DNA of 64,000 nucleotides, taken from NCBI GenBank assembly GCA_964017125.1, contig OZ024909.1, forward strand, positions 73,314,566 to 73,378,565, in the 5' to 3' direction. The stretch comes from Flabesymbios commensalis. Taxonomy: Eukaryota; Annelida; Polychaeta; Terebellida; Flabelligeridae. Positions 10,814 to 21,440 of this stretch are shown in pieces; the stretch's first letter is position 1, and the number at the start of each line of letters is the position of its first letter. A program made the translations under genes and the position numbers. The notes beneath the pieces were generated by a model. It was not told where the DNA came from. It saw only the letters and a program-made list of their open reading frames with translations, and did not search any database.

Positions 10814-11518
10814 TTAATACCCACTATGATGTGGACCATGTAAAACAGCTCCGCGAACCGACCTGCAGAATCTCACTGTGCCTTGCTCATTTAAGTGAAC
10901 CCCATCATGTGATAAATAATGCTGCCACTTCTCATTCATTCGTTTATGTGTCCAAAATCTGATCTTCGGGAAGAAAGTACAAAGGAAATCCAACTCCAAG
11001 TTCACTTGTTTCACCAACAAATTGTAGTTTTGTCTTAAAACAAAACGAGCTGCAATCGTCTGCTTCCTATACAACAACTGGCAAATAGTAACATATCTAA
11101 TACCCATATCATTCACTAACTTTCTGGCAAGATTTACTATCTCCCGGGCAAGTTGACGAGGGACAACTTCATCACTATTCAAATCATTCCCACCAATCTG
11201 TAGCACAACATAGGAGTCTTTGAATTTAGTGGAATCGGAGTTCAGCTTTGCTTCCATGTGACGTAAATGTGCTCCAGACCGTCCCAATAACTCAACCTTT
11301 GAATTAATGCCTGAAAAAGTATGAGGCTTATGTATATGAACATAAGACTGCAGCCTATTCACAAAACTATGTCCCTTGACCATGACTTGAGCAAATTGCG
11401 GACCAAAACTGGGAACTGCATCATCCTGTCTAGATTGAAGGCTAAACCTAGAGTTAATGCTGCTGGTCTTGTTCGATCTATCTCGCGCCTCTATAAACCT
11501 GTTCATCTTATATGTCAA
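10814..11518 (-). CDS. SGNH-fold hydrolase of the Ngaro-like element
   Basis: The 234-residue frame has the SGNH/GDSL esterase blocks in order: block I as MVKGHSFVNRL (GHS rather than GDS), block III as VLQIGGNDLN, and block V as HDGVHLNEQG supplying Asp-x-x-His. SGNH hydrolases are known passengers of Ngaro elements. Their role there is unresolved. The frame lies 5' of the gag-like frame, separated by repeats, so it would be the first frame of the element RNA. A host esterase is unlikely given its position between A1 and gag. Confidence 0.8.
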   Translation of the reverse strand: MTYKMNRFIEARDRSNKTSSINSRFSLQSRQDDAVPSFGPQFAQVMVKGHSFVNRLQSYVHIHKPHTFSGINSKVELLGRSGAHLRHMEAKLNSDSTKFKDSYVVLQIGGNDLNSDEVVPRQLAREIVNLARKLVNDMGIRYVTICQLLYRKQTIAARFVLRQNYNLLVKQVNLELDFLCTFFPKIRFWTHKRMNEKWQHYLSHDGVHLNEQGTVRFCRSVRGAVLHGPHHSGY

Positions 11519-12433
11519 ACATACCTTGCAAGTTAGATGAAGTCAAAATCAAAGCTGCTTGATTCTATCAAATTTATCCTAGTACATTGAGCAGTTGAGT
11601 GATTCAATTTTGGTATAAGCCCAGAAATGATAGATAGTGAACAGTCTATGAACCTAAGGAAAAAGAGAACTTCTCCATGAATAATTTATAACATTTTCTC
11701 TGGTAGACTATCCCAATCCTGCTAACAGATTTAAATAATACTATTTTATTTATATTTTTTTTATTTTTTTTGTACCGGTACCTTATAATCTATTCACCTT
11801 GATGCTTGGAATGTTTACATAGAAGTGAGGAAACAAGATTAAGTGCCAGAAGCCGATTAATTAATAATACTAGTCTGACGAACAATGACAAACTCTGCAG
11901 TGTAAAAACCTGGTAGAGTAGACTTAATACACCAGTCTAACTGTTAGACAGTATTAGTATTAGACTTAGTTATTAACTAACTTATTATAGTAGCCACTAC
12001 TAGACTATCTTGAGTTTCCTGTGACTAACTTAGACTCTACTAGTATAGTCTTGAGTGAAATTAGTCTATGTATAATTCAATTAAATTACTATAATCATGA
12101 TAATAATAAAGTATAAACAACCGACTAGACTAGTACGGAGTGTAAGAATAATGTCATTTAATGACTAGTCCATTTGAATAGGGCAGTGAACCTGAAAGGA
12201 CAACGACAGGTCAAAACAAAATGGCCGAACGTGTCCCTCACTCAGACTACGTCAATGGAGCATGCCACTGGCTGCCACTGTGACTGTCTGTGCCAGGCAA
12301 GCGAGTGACTCTACTGACTCGCCGCGTAAAACAGTCTTACAACTCTCGTAAAATACAAACAATGACCATTAAAATAGTGAAAAATACCTCACCTTTCAAT
12401 ATTCTATCTTTTGAAAAGTCTGTAACTTCAAGA
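11519..12433 (-). other. Leader region of the Ngaro-like element
   Basis: This AT-rich segment between A1 and the SGNH frame has no convincing open frame. Around 11,870-12,080 it is full of short gact/tagtc words (agtctaa, tagactta, ctagtc), giving weak local dyad symmetry. Promoter function is possible but not shown. Confidence 0.4.
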
Positions 12434-12672
12434 AATTTTCTCAAAAGCGTTGAAAACTATCACAAAACAGAAGGCGACAGCGTTCCTCTGTTATGTAAAC
12501 ATCCAACTGCCGATAGCATGGGTCACGTGATACCACCAGGCGGAAACAGAGCGCTACCTAGCGAGTGCCGACAACTCGGCCTCGCCTCTTGTAACATCGG
12601 ACTTAGCAGAACAGAATCCCTCATTATTTATTGCCAAAAAATAATTTCTGCTGTGCAGAAATTTGTCTTTAT
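12434..12672 (-). repeat. Ngaro-like element, A1 repeat (5' end)
   Basis: This is the direct-repeat partner of A2 (2,944-3,181), differing at only a few positions. It forms the element's 5' edge. Immediately beyond it the SINE-A tail resumes. Confidence 0.85.
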
Positions 12673-12706
12673 GCCGAAAAGTTACGTAAACCAATGATTT
12701 ACTACT
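12673..12706 (+). mobile_element. SINE-A 3' tail displaced by the Ngaro-like insertion
   Basis: The sequence atgccgaaaagttacgtaaa followed by ccaatgatttactactacc is the standard SINE-A tail seen intact at 18,805-18,840 and 60,670-60,712. It completes the copy that stops at 2,172. Confidence 0.75.
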
Positions 12707-12711
12707 ACCAC

Positions 12712-14637
12712 CTACATCCTCAGCGGACCGAGCTTAGAGGCGCACAAATCCTTAGCGTGATCTTGTGTCGTAGTCGAGGCCAAAGCAGGTTCGTCAACAG
12801 GGAGCCGGACTACTGAGGAGCTAGGGTGGGAAAGCCAGATCAAAAAGATGAGATTTAAGTTTTTTCCTGAATGTTAAAATTGTTTCGGCATTACGCACGG
12901 GCACAGGCTGGGCCAAATATAGAGAAAGCTATTGACCCAGTCTTAGTTTTTATACGAGGAACAACAAATCTATTTGAATTTGTGGAGTGTAGATATTTTG
13001 AGCATTTCGGCCGAACAAGTAAGTCAGCCAGATATGTAGGTTGATTGTCTTTTAGGGTTCGGAAAGTTGTTGCGCATATTTTAAAATGAATGCGAAACTT
13101 GACAGGAAGCCAATGCAATCGTTTTAGAATAGGATCGGAACGACTAAATCGTGGGGGATTGGTTACCACTCTTGCAAGGCAGTTCTGAACGCGTTGTAAT
13201 CTAGCAATATCCTTTTCTGGCATATTGTCAAAAAGTGAAAAATAATCCACTTGCTAGTACTGACAAGTGCCACTGCAATTTGCTTGGCAAGATCTAAGGA
13301 GAGACTTTTTTCGAATTTGACGCAGGTCACGGATAGGATAGAAGCATGCCCTACATGTTTGGGATATGTGTTTTTGGAAATTCAGTCAACTGTCAAATAC
13401 TACACCAAGATTTTTGGCTGATGCAGATGGATTTGTGTCTTGAACAAGAAATAAGCATGGGAAGTTATGCACGATTTTTTCTCGCTGAAGTTTGGTCCCA
13501 ATAAGAAGAAATTCTGTCTTGCTAAGATTAGGCTTCAGCTTAGAGTCTGTCATCCAGGTCGACACACCCATTAAACACTGTTGCAACTTCCTTAGCGTTT
13601 GAAATTGATAGACACATGTGAATTTGAGTAACATCAGCATAAAGGTGGTGGTTTATGTCAAAACTAGATATAATAGCGCTGAGTGGTGTAGTTTACAATG
13701 TAAAAAGCACTGGTCCCAGCACAGAGCCCTGTGGAGCTCCATGTGAGAGTGTGACTTTATCTGACAGAGTGTCTTTAATATATACGGATTGGTGCCTATT
13801 TTGCAAATTAGAAGAAAACAAAATTTGAGCCTGGCCAGATATCCCATACCAATCAGAAAGTCTATCTGTTGATGTAGCATGGTCAATGGTGTTCAAGGCG
13901 GCCGACAAGTCAAGCAAGGTCAGAGCAGTAACTTCACCCTTGTCCATACTAATAATGATATGTTATGTACTTTCAGTAGAGCCGATTCTGTAGAATGTAG
14001 ATGTTTCCTGTAGGCTGATTGTAATGAATTAGATAGGTGATTGTTTTTTATAAGAGTTTGCAGACGATTGGCTACTACCTTTTCTAAGATTTTGGAAATG
14101 AAACACAAGCTGGACACAGGCCTGTGATTTTTCAATTCGTTTTTGGGAAGAGATGTTTTTTTAAGTAATGGTCTTACATGCGCTTCTCTGAAATTTTTAG
14201 GAAATGTACTAGTTTCCATTGAAATGTTAATTATGTCAGTGATGGGAGTCATTACTATGTCAAGACAATTTTTCAACACGCTTGTAGGAATGGGGTCCAG
14301 CTCACATGATTTTGACGATGGGCTCAAAATAAGCTTTTGAATTTCGTCTTCTGACACACTTGCAAAAACAGTAATTTTGGATGTAATTTCTGATTTTTGC
14401 ACCGGTGGAATATTCTGTACTTTATCTGGAAATTTGGAAAGGATAGTTTTAATTTTATCCAGAAAATACTTCGAGAAATGATCACAGAGTGATTCTACTG
14501 ATGTGAATGCTGGCAGAGGCGGCAGTGGAATTTTATGCAGTGGAATTCTATGCAGAATGTTATTCGGGGATTGTTCGAATTTTCTGAAATAACCTCAGCT
14601 AAATAGTTTCATTTAGCTTTTTCATCATTCTATTTCA
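12712..14637 (-). mobile_element. CR1-type non-LTR retrotransposon, 5'-truncated
   Basis: Minus-strand reverse-transcriptase pieces run from the linker upstream of the RT (14,402 downward: SEDEIQKLILS, CELDPIPTSVLK, HRPVSSLCFISKILEKVV, STESALLKVHN), through LDLSAALNTIDH and SHGAPQGSVLGPVLF, to the thumb region (LQRVQNCLARVV, LHWLPVKFRI, 13,250-12,891). A conserved tail reading FRKKLKSHLFDLAFP lies near 12,860. The frame is broken in several places: stops and shifts separate pieces at 13,920-14,402, 13,693-13,947, 13,386-13,640 and 12,891-13,250. The YADD box reads YADV near 13,635, so it is dead. The endonuclease is absent. It is related to the copy at 62,590-64,000. Confidence 0.85.
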
Positions 14638-15004
14638 CAAGTGGCGTTGATTGATGGATTACATTCCATGTGTCACCAAGAGCTTGGAATGTTTTCACTA
14701 TCCCAGTCGTCTCCCCTTTTAAAACAGTTGTGTCCGTTGAGAGTCAGGTTTGAGAAGAAGCTACCCTATTTCATTTGCTTTGAGGCGAGGACACAACAAA
14801 ACAGAAAAACGGTTGTTTTTAATTCATAGCAATTGTAACACACGATGACCAGTTAAACAAATTAGAAAAAATCTATTCTGATTGTGTTTCTTAACTGGCA
14901 AGATCTAAAATACTTCCAAACGAAATTGATTGTTGTCTGTCAGTAGCAGAAATCTGGCAGGTAGATATTAATTCACCAGCAATATTGTATAAAGTTATTT
15001 TCCA

Positions 15005-15078
15005 TCAGAACAATACAATACGATACGATACGATACGATACAATACGATACGACACGACACGACACGACACAATACAG
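15005..15078. repeat. Pentanucleotide microsatellite (ATACG/ACACG)n
   Basis: A run of gatac, atacg and acacg pentamers directly precedes the SINE-A copy at 15,080. Nothing else is visible from 14,640 to 15,005. Confidence 0.85.
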
Positions 15079-15079
15079 T

Positions 15080-15508
15080 GGTGTACCGTGGTTCCTCAGC
15101 TCAACTGCAGTGCCAATGCAGCTCTCGCATCAGTCCTGGCGCTGGTGTAGACCGTGGTAACCTTACATAACCGGCAATCGAGTGTCTGACGCTAGGTCTC
15201 TCACGGGGGGGGGGGGGGTGATTGGAGTGACCCTTCCTATTGTTACTCTGAGGACTATCCACCCCGAGGATAGCGGATCTGCGCGAAATGCCACGGAGTT
15301 TCAGCATTATCTCTGGCCGTCTTGGCATGTCTGGGGGTAGATCCCCTAGACATGGCCAGAACCCCTTATTGGGCGAGCGAAGGAGAACGCTCCCAATAAC
15401 CCACCATGCCCTATCACCCCCACCCTCACGTGATCATATGTACATCATTCATCACATCAATTGACTACAACGTTTTTATCGTATTACAATTTCACCTAAA
15501 AGACCAAA
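15080..15508 (+). mobile_element. SINE-A copy, tail missing
   Basis: It starts at gtaccgtggttcctcagctc and carries a run of G near 15,207, ggactatccaccccgaggat, ctagacatggccagaacccc and atcatatgtacatc. It ends at cacctaaaagacc, where unrelated sequence with a coding look begins. A detached SINE-A 3' end is found at 16,043. Confidence 0.7.
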
Positions 15509-15740
15509 ATTCTTCCATTGTTCTGTCATTAGCACACCTGTTGCCTGGAATGAATGATCTGGCTACACTAATGGCTCTCTTCTTGATTAATGCCGTTGCT
15601 CCAGAAAGAGATAATTCAATATTGGCTTGAATGTGAAGAAATAGGTAATAGCGAGCATTGTTTTGTCCTCCAAAACTGTAGAGAAGGTCTGCCATCGAAT
15701 GGAGACATTGTGCATACAGGAAAAAATCATTTTTTTGTGA
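15492..15740 (-). pseudogene. Fragment of an uncharacterised repeat-borne protein
   Basis: The minus-strand frame contains NNARYYLFLHIQANIE followed by ATALIKKRAISVARSFIPG and NDRTMEEFW. From memory, this pattern (a YAR segment, then GAISVARS-IPG and TMEE) occurs in an uncharacterised multi-copy protein of many invertebrate genomes, probably transposon-associated. Only about 70-80 residues remain. It separates two parts of SINE-A sequence, so it may belong to an insertion spanning about 15,509-16,042. Confidence 0.4.
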
Positions 15741-16042
15741 GCGCTATGGCTTCATCACCCAAAACTTCATCAGAAGAATCTTTGTTTGTAGACTGGATCA
15801 GATCCAGTCTTTTTTTCTGAGACTCTTATGATAAAGAGGCAAACAGCTTATCATCACCTTGACTTTCTATGTACTGCTCCAACAGCAATCGCTCCATGCA
15901 TTACAACAAGACTTTATGATATCAATCCCGCTTCTAACAAGATGTGTGACATACCAGATCCGTTCATCCGTTTTCCTTTTTGTTACATAGCATTCTGGGA
16001 GGTGGGGTTTTGAAAGGTTCAGTGATCGTTGTCTGCTTTTTG

Positions 16043-16240
16043 TAACCCCTTATCAGGCGAGCGAAGGAAAACGCTCTCAATAACCCCCATGCCCTATCAC
16101 CCCCAACCAACACGTTATCATCTGTACATCATTCATCTCATCAATTGACTACAACGTTTTTATCGTATTGAAATGTCACTTAAAAGACCATTTGTGCAGT
16201 GAAGTGACGTAAAACAATGATTTACTACTACTATACTACT
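16043..16240 (+). mobile_element. SINE-A 3' fragment
   Basis: It begins aaccccttatcaggcgagcg, continues with the atcatctgtacatcattcat and actacaacgtttttatcg words, and ends in the tail gaagtgacgtaaaacaatga plus a tact repeat. It could be the far half of the copy at 15,080 or a separate truncated copy. Confidence 0.7.
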
Positions 16241-16384
16241 ACTACTATTGGAGGAGTTCGAGTATTTGGTCATCTTCAGAGACGACGGTTGGAGTAGTCC
16301 TTCTCATTGTTGGGGAATTGTGTTTTAATATATTTTCTTGATGATTAGTCGGAGTGGCTGCAAGAGGCATGTCTCTATCTTGGT

Positions 16385-17113
16385 TTATAGCAATAGGATC
16401 AAACTTGCATTGCGCCCCCCCCCCCCCTCTGAGTTGAACATCCGTGTCTTTCTTGTGATTTTAGTCCAGAAGATGATAAGTTTCGGAAGCTGGATAAACG
16501 ATTGGTAGCTGCTAGAAGCATATCCTGAGTCATATCCTTGTTGATGAGGTTTCACATGATGTCGACTGGGGAGTAGGCAATCATCAGGGAGTAAACATTT
16601 AATGCCAGGCATATTCTTATTTTCCCACTCTCCGCAACCAGAACCTTGTATCAACACAATACCAGTTTTGTAGAAAAACATGCTGGCATGCTTGACCATA
16701 TATCCGTAGCTGTTCACCTCTGTTCCCTGATTTTATGGAAGGCTGAGGGGTTAAAGTACCGTCATGATGCTTATTATTGTAGTGTCTGGCACGTAGCCAA
16801 TCAGCAAGACGACTTGGTAAAAATTTGACATTACATGGACTATCTTCTGGAGACAACACTGCTGACTTGTTGAGGCTTCATATCTAAAATCGTATAGTAC
16901 ACTTTCAGGTTTGTCTTGCATAAGTAGCCTCTGCTTCTTACTTCCATTTTTGTATTGTGTGTCATTAATTGGTGAGTAGTGGTAACGTGTTTGTCGAGCA
17001 CCTGGTTTCTCTGTTTTACTTATTAGCTGCAGTCGCTTTATGATGCTTTGTTCGATTTTGTTTGAGATGCTTTGAATATTTCTTTGTCTCAATAGAATAT
17101 CTTTTCTCAACAC
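16385..17113 (-). other. Unassigned stretch with overlapping short open frames
   Basis: Three overlapping minus-strand frames of 80 to 120 codons occur. One includes LPSRLADWLRARHYNNK, another LLPSRHHVKPHQQGYDSG. None has a domain I know. The frames run on in different phases, as expected for a decayed coding region. Position next to the copia fossil suggests repeat-derived DNA, but that is inference. Confidence 0.25.
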
Positions 17114-17234
17114 ATTGGATAGCTCTGTGCCTAATTTGTTGACACTTTTTTTCCTTTGAATAGAGTCTGAACTTTGTCTACGAGTAGTGCTGAAACACGA
17201 CCATATGCTGTGCTGGCTGTTGGTTCTTTATGTG

Positions 17235-17790
17235 CCACTTTTTGCTTTTGATCTTCATTTAGTATCGCCTATTCAACAAACACCAGCGTTAAGTCATCGC
17301 CCTGTGCTTCAAGGGCTGTGACAAGGGTTTCGTAGCTTGGTGGGAGACTTATGAGTAGAGCCACTACCTTTTCTTCACCTGCCACAGCTGCCCCGACAGC
17401 TCCCAATTTATGTTATTTCTTTCATTGCATTGAGGTGAGCTTTTGTCATTTTTGTGATGAAGAACTGCCTTCTCAGGAAAAATTTATTTGCTAAGGTATC
17501 ACGTTCATACTGTGCCTTGAGTGTGTCCCAGACTTCTTTTGTCAATTCACATGTTGTCAACAGATAAATAACACTTGAATAGACACCCATTACGTTGGCA
17601 TCGCCTTTTGCTATTGTCGAACAATAGCGTCGGCATCTTCAGGACGTACCGCTATCCCGTCAACGTACTTCCACAGATCCTTGGCCACCAAAAATTGCTT
17701 CATCTGGAATTTCCATATGGCATAGTTGGAGCCATCCTACCTGTCAATTTCCCACTTGTCTCCACTTGCCATTTTACCGACAGTTGCGTG
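17235..17790 (-). mobile_element. Ty1/copia-type LTR retrotransposon fossil, gag portion
   Basis: Minus-strand sequence carries the hallmarks of a copia gag N-terminus: a GDKWEID start near 17,770, then LLTTCELTKEVWDTLKAQYE and RDTLANKFFLRRQFF, and further on LPPSYETLVTALEAQ. Only this gag portion, about 0.55 kb, is recognisable. No long terminal repeats, protease or polymerase are seen. It is broken several times and looks old. Confidence 0.75.
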
Positions 17791-18394
17791 ACTGTGCCGT
17801 TCTTAGACTCGCTCAAAATCTCAAAAACAAACTCACACAAAACACACTTTGGAGAAGTTATAGTCACTCTATATTGTCTATACTGACTTTACATTGCGCA
17901 GTGGAATCGTGTTGGGTCCATAACCTGTAGTTTTATGGAAAATAAAGGCCGGAATGGCAACGAAAATTTTGTTAACTTTGTATTCCCTCTAAATACAGAA
18001 AAATAGTAGCGCAATATATTGGTGCATGTAAATATTAGGACCATGTCTAAGAGCACGATCATGTGTCCATGCTTAAGTGTGTATTTCTACAGTGATGTTA
18101 AGCAATATTCTACTATCACTACTGCTACAAATAACAGAATACTGCCGTTTTTCTGATACCCAGTTTGGCTGCTTCAATATAATTGTATAACCAGACCGTA
18201 ATCCTAAAGACCTTGATCTTCACATAAACAACCTAAATATGGCCTAAATCTACGAAATGGTGTCAGAACTAGACTTGGCACACCAAGAACCATATATCAC
18301 ACATTCAATTTGAAGAAGCCATTCAAAAGTTATATGTAGGATATTTGTTGCGGCCATTTTGTATTGTCTCTTTTTACGCATTTCCTGCAGGCCA
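17791..18394. other. No gene seen
   Basis: This is AT-rich sequence between the copia fossil and a SINE-A copy. I find no persuasive open frame or repeat in it. Confidence 0.5.
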
Positions 18395-18845
18395 TTGTCA
18401 TTGAAATACCCAGGTTCCTCCTATCAACTGCGGTGCCAATGTAGCTCCCACATCGGTACAGGCGCTGTCAGTGCAGGCAATGGAGTGTTTGACATTAAGT
18501 CTCTCACGTGGGAAGAATAGAGTTACCCTCAGCTATTGTAACTCTAAGGACTATCCGACCCGAGGATAGCAGAGCGGTGTTTTGCAGGAAAAAAACGAGT
18601 CTCTGGACGTTTGAGCATGTCTGGGGGTAAATCCCCTAGTCATGCCCAGAACCCTTTATCCAGCGAGTGAAAGAAAACACTCTCAACAACCCACCATGCC
18701 CTATCACCCCACCCTCACCGTCATCATCTGTACAGAATTCATCGCATCAATGAACTGCGCTGTTTGTATCGTATTACAATGTCATTTAAATAACCAATAG
18801 TGCCAAAAAAATGACGTGAAGCAATGATTTACTACTATTACTCCT
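18395..18845 (+). mobile_element. SINE-A copy, 5'-truncated, tail present
   Basis: It begins at ggccattgtcattgaaatac, with the family words ggttcctcctatcaactgc, ggactatccgacccgaggat and ctagtcatgcccagaaccc, and ends gtgaagcaatgatttactac. The complete tail here was used to recognise the displaced tail at 12,673. Confidence 0.75.
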
Positions 18846-19022
18846 GCAGGCCATGTGCCTCAAACCCTGTGTATTATTAACATTTAAAACTCTTCACGTA
18901 ATATAAAAACCTGCTGTTTATGTTGAGTGATAAATCATAATTATAAAAAAATGTATAAATTTAATTATGATACGCTGGACCAACATTATACCGTTTTAAT
19001 ATTGTCTCCAGATCTATATATA

Positions 19023-19298
19023 TCAAACACCAACACAGGAGTGGGAAAAAGATTTGTATTTTATATTTTTTTTAACTGGCAAACAGCCACAAACTGACCA
19101 CTCCACGCCTAGCAAACTGGCGACATCATGCAATGTTGCCTGGTGCTTCTTGCCACAATCTGCCACATTATAAATGTGAGTGTCATGGCACTGACACCCC
19201 ACCGCACAGTTGAACTGCCTGCAGATCGGCTTTGCTGTTGTTGCTCTGGAAATCTTGGAGCGTTGCTCCTGGGGTTGTCGGCGTTGATTGTGTGTCAC
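19023..19298 (-). pseudogene. Cys/His-rich gag-like remnant
   Basis: The minus-strand frame contains CRQFNCAVGCQCHDTHIYN followed by VADCGKKHQATLH. The spacing (C-x4-C...C-x-C-x2-H, then C-G-x-x-H) resembles the CCCH/CCHC knuckle found in ORF1 proteins of tyrosine-recombinase retroelements. An Arg/Gln-rich stretch precedes it. No recombinase or polymerase sequence is seen nearby, so only a fragment is present. An exon of a host zinc-finger gene is the alternative. Confidence 0.3.
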
Positions 19299-19539
19299 TT
19301 TGATCGACCAAATGTCATTAAGGTGAATAGCGTGTGTCCCCCACCGATATCCATGTAAAGCCTATAATCACTGTCATACAAAAAGACAGACGCTTTTTGA
19401 TAATAGAAGTCTATAGATATAGCATGTATACAATAGATAGTCCATTCTCTCCTCTTTTTCCATGCTGTCATGCGATATCAGTTTATTAAGAATAGCCAAG
19501 TTGGCGAGTGACCACTGAGCATTGGAGAGCTACTCAAGC

Positions 19540-19765
19540 TTGGGCTTGGCAGGGCTTGACTTAAATACCATCAGACTCGTTACATATAGGTGCCAGGAGC
19601 ATCGTCATATTATCATATCAAACATTTTAAACTGAATATTTTAGTACGAGCATGCTTTTATTAGCTTTGTCTTTCCTTTACTACTTTAACTATACAATAT
19701 GGGATATTGTAATACTAGGAATTTTCACTTAAATGGCCATACTGGCCGAAAAGTGAAGTAAAGCA
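19540..19765 (+). mobile_element. SINE-B copy
   Basis: It shares with 20,890-21,110 the words gttacataNNggtgccagga, gcatcNtcatat, ttattagNtttgtctt, tactatacaat and gggatattgtaatac, ending aatggccatactggccgaaaagtgaagt. That ending closely resembles the SINE-A tail. Confidence 0.6.
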
Positions 19766-19976
19766 GAAATTTTCCTTACTTACTTGACTTGAATACCAAT
19801 GTGTTGAATCACTGACAACATGTCCAGCCTGACTGGCCCCACTAACACATACAAAATCAGTGATATCATAAAATATATGTGATCCCTTCCCCTCGACTCC
19901 TTTAAGATGAACATGTGGGTCAGACCAAGATGAGTGATGTTGTGATGATAAAGACTCGATACACTCATTCTCAGTG

Positions 19977-20400
19977 TTAATGTACTATCTCCGACCAATT
20001 ACGAGGGGGCAGTATCTGTCTTTGTTCCTGAAGACGTACCAGGCCCGAAACAATTGCCAGGTATGGATCCTCGCTCACTTGCGTCTCTTGACATCCAGCG
20101 TCAGGCTGATTGGAGAGAACCTTCGACGTCACACCCGCACCACAAACCAGCTCTAGGCAACACGCTGCGTTCAGGAGGAGCTTCTGCTGTCCACTCAAAA
20201 TCTTCCCTTTGGCAGGGAGCGTTGCGGTCAAGTCATTTAAGTCCTCCTCTGTCACTAGAGCTACAGCTGGATCGGTGTGAAACAGTTTTTAATAATGGTT
20301 TTTACTACATCCTCTGCGATATGACTGTGCCCATTTCAGCATAATATTGATATCTGATTGGATTTCGTCGCCCGTTTCTGCCATTCTGATACAAAAATAG
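19977..20400 (-). pseudogene. Coding-like fragment of an unassigned gene
   Basis: The minus strand reads an ATG near 20,381 (MAETGDEIQSDINIMLKWAQ), reaches an in-frame TAA near 20,287, and then stays open to 19,977. The second part includes DPAVALVTEEDLNDLTATLP, GQQKLLLNAACCLELVCGAG and LQEQRQILPPRNWSEI, a helical, conserved-looking composition. Just before the second part the neighbouring frame also reads like protein (AEDVVKTIIKNC), which hints at a one- or two-base shift in what was once a continuous frame. I do not recognise the family; a HEAT-repeat-like helical protein is a guess. It could be a degraded gene or exons with a boundary I cannot place. Confidence 0.35.
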
Positions 20401-20889
20401 TTAGCCATACGCTTACAGCATTCGAATCAACCGCGCTGGCTGCTAGCAACAAACTGCCAATGGATTTATAAAAAGCTACGGATCTCAGAGAGAGGTTGGA
20501 CCCCCTTCCCTCTCATCTAACACAGACAGGAGCTCCACCTAGTGGATATAACATTAACCAAGAATTAACGCGGGACATCAATCCTACAAAATATGCCAGG
20601 TGTCTCACGCATGCTTCTATTTTTCTTTTTTGAAGGTAAAATTACACCTGGAGAGATGACAAGCATACAGTTATGCGAAATATGCGCATATCAAAAGGAA
20701 ATATTTTGCTTTTAAATACCTATTTGAACTATTTGAAGGTTTTATTATTCAGTTCCTACGGGAATGTAACCTATATTTTATGTTTTAATTATTAAGACTT
20801 GTAGTTTTTACATAATCACTCATGGAGATAAATTCACTTCATAAGTCGTTCACTTCATAATTTTATAGTCATTAAACTGTGTTGTAGTG

Positions 20890-21110
20890 CAGGCGCTACA
20901 ACATGTCATCAAACTCGTTACATAACGGTGCCAGGAGCATCATCATATAGTATCATATCAAACTTTTTTAAATTAATATTTTATTACGAACATGCTGTTA
21001 TTAGTTTGATCTTCTCTTCACCACTTTTACTATACAATTTAGGATATTGTAATACTTTGTAATTTTCAATTAAATGGCCATACTGGCCGAAAAGTGAAGT
21101 GAAGAAGACC
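20890..21110 (+). mobile_element. SINE-B copy
   Basis: This is the second copy of the repeat at 19,540-19,765, starting gtagtgcaggcgctacaaca. It ends in aatggccatactggccgaaaagtgaagtgaagaag. It lies in the intron or upstream region of the KY-like gene. Confidence 0.6.
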
Positions 21111-21364
21111 TTTTACTTACATACAGTTATGAGGTGGAAGCCCCATCACTGCCTCCCCGAACAATGATGATAAATGATATGTACGGCATGGAAATGATAC
21201 CACAATATTTAATATATAATAATTGGCTAAGTGCTAGAAATTAGACACCCGTCTAGCAATCCTAACATAACAAAAAAACATATCTCCAAAAGTTCATACA
21301 CTTACTTCAAATGAATAAAAATAGAAACAAACAATGCATGTAATCTTTGTTTTTGGTGTTACAG

Positions 21365-21440
21365 CTATGCGGGATTACACTGTCAAATTATAGATGGTTA
21401 TTCCAAAGGAGCAGGCTATCGCCCTAATACACCACTACAG
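21365..21440 (+). CDS. KY-like: KY-like gene, transglutaminase-core exon
   Basis: The exon is 76 bp, with acceptor ttggtgttacag and donor CAG|gtatgt. It begins with the last base of a split codon, then reads 25 codons (YAGLHCQIIDGY, SKGAGYRPNTPLQ). In the family this follows the catalytic Cys by roughly ten residues, so the Cys would lie at the end of a missing upstream exon. Confidence 0.85.

Larger units (their letters stand above)
2176..12672 (-). mobile_element. Ngaro-like (DIRS superfamily) tyrosine-recombinase retrotransposon
   Basis: The element is about 10.5 kb and reads on the minus strand. In its own orientation the order is A1 repeat, leader, SGNH hydrolase frame, tandem-repeat spacer, gag-like frame, reverse transcriptase with RNase H, tyrosine recombinase, a second repeat spacer, then B1-A2-B2. 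This split direct repeat layout, together with a tyrosine recombinase in place of a DDE integrase and no methyltransferase, is that of Ngaro elements. Both outer edges abut halves of the same SINE-A, which fixes the boundaries. No target-site duplication is evident, as expected for the family. A1 and A2 differ at only a handful of positions over about 240 bp, so the insertion looks young in evolutionary terms. Treated as a fossil: all parts are present, with perhaps two to four breaks. Confidence 0.85.
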
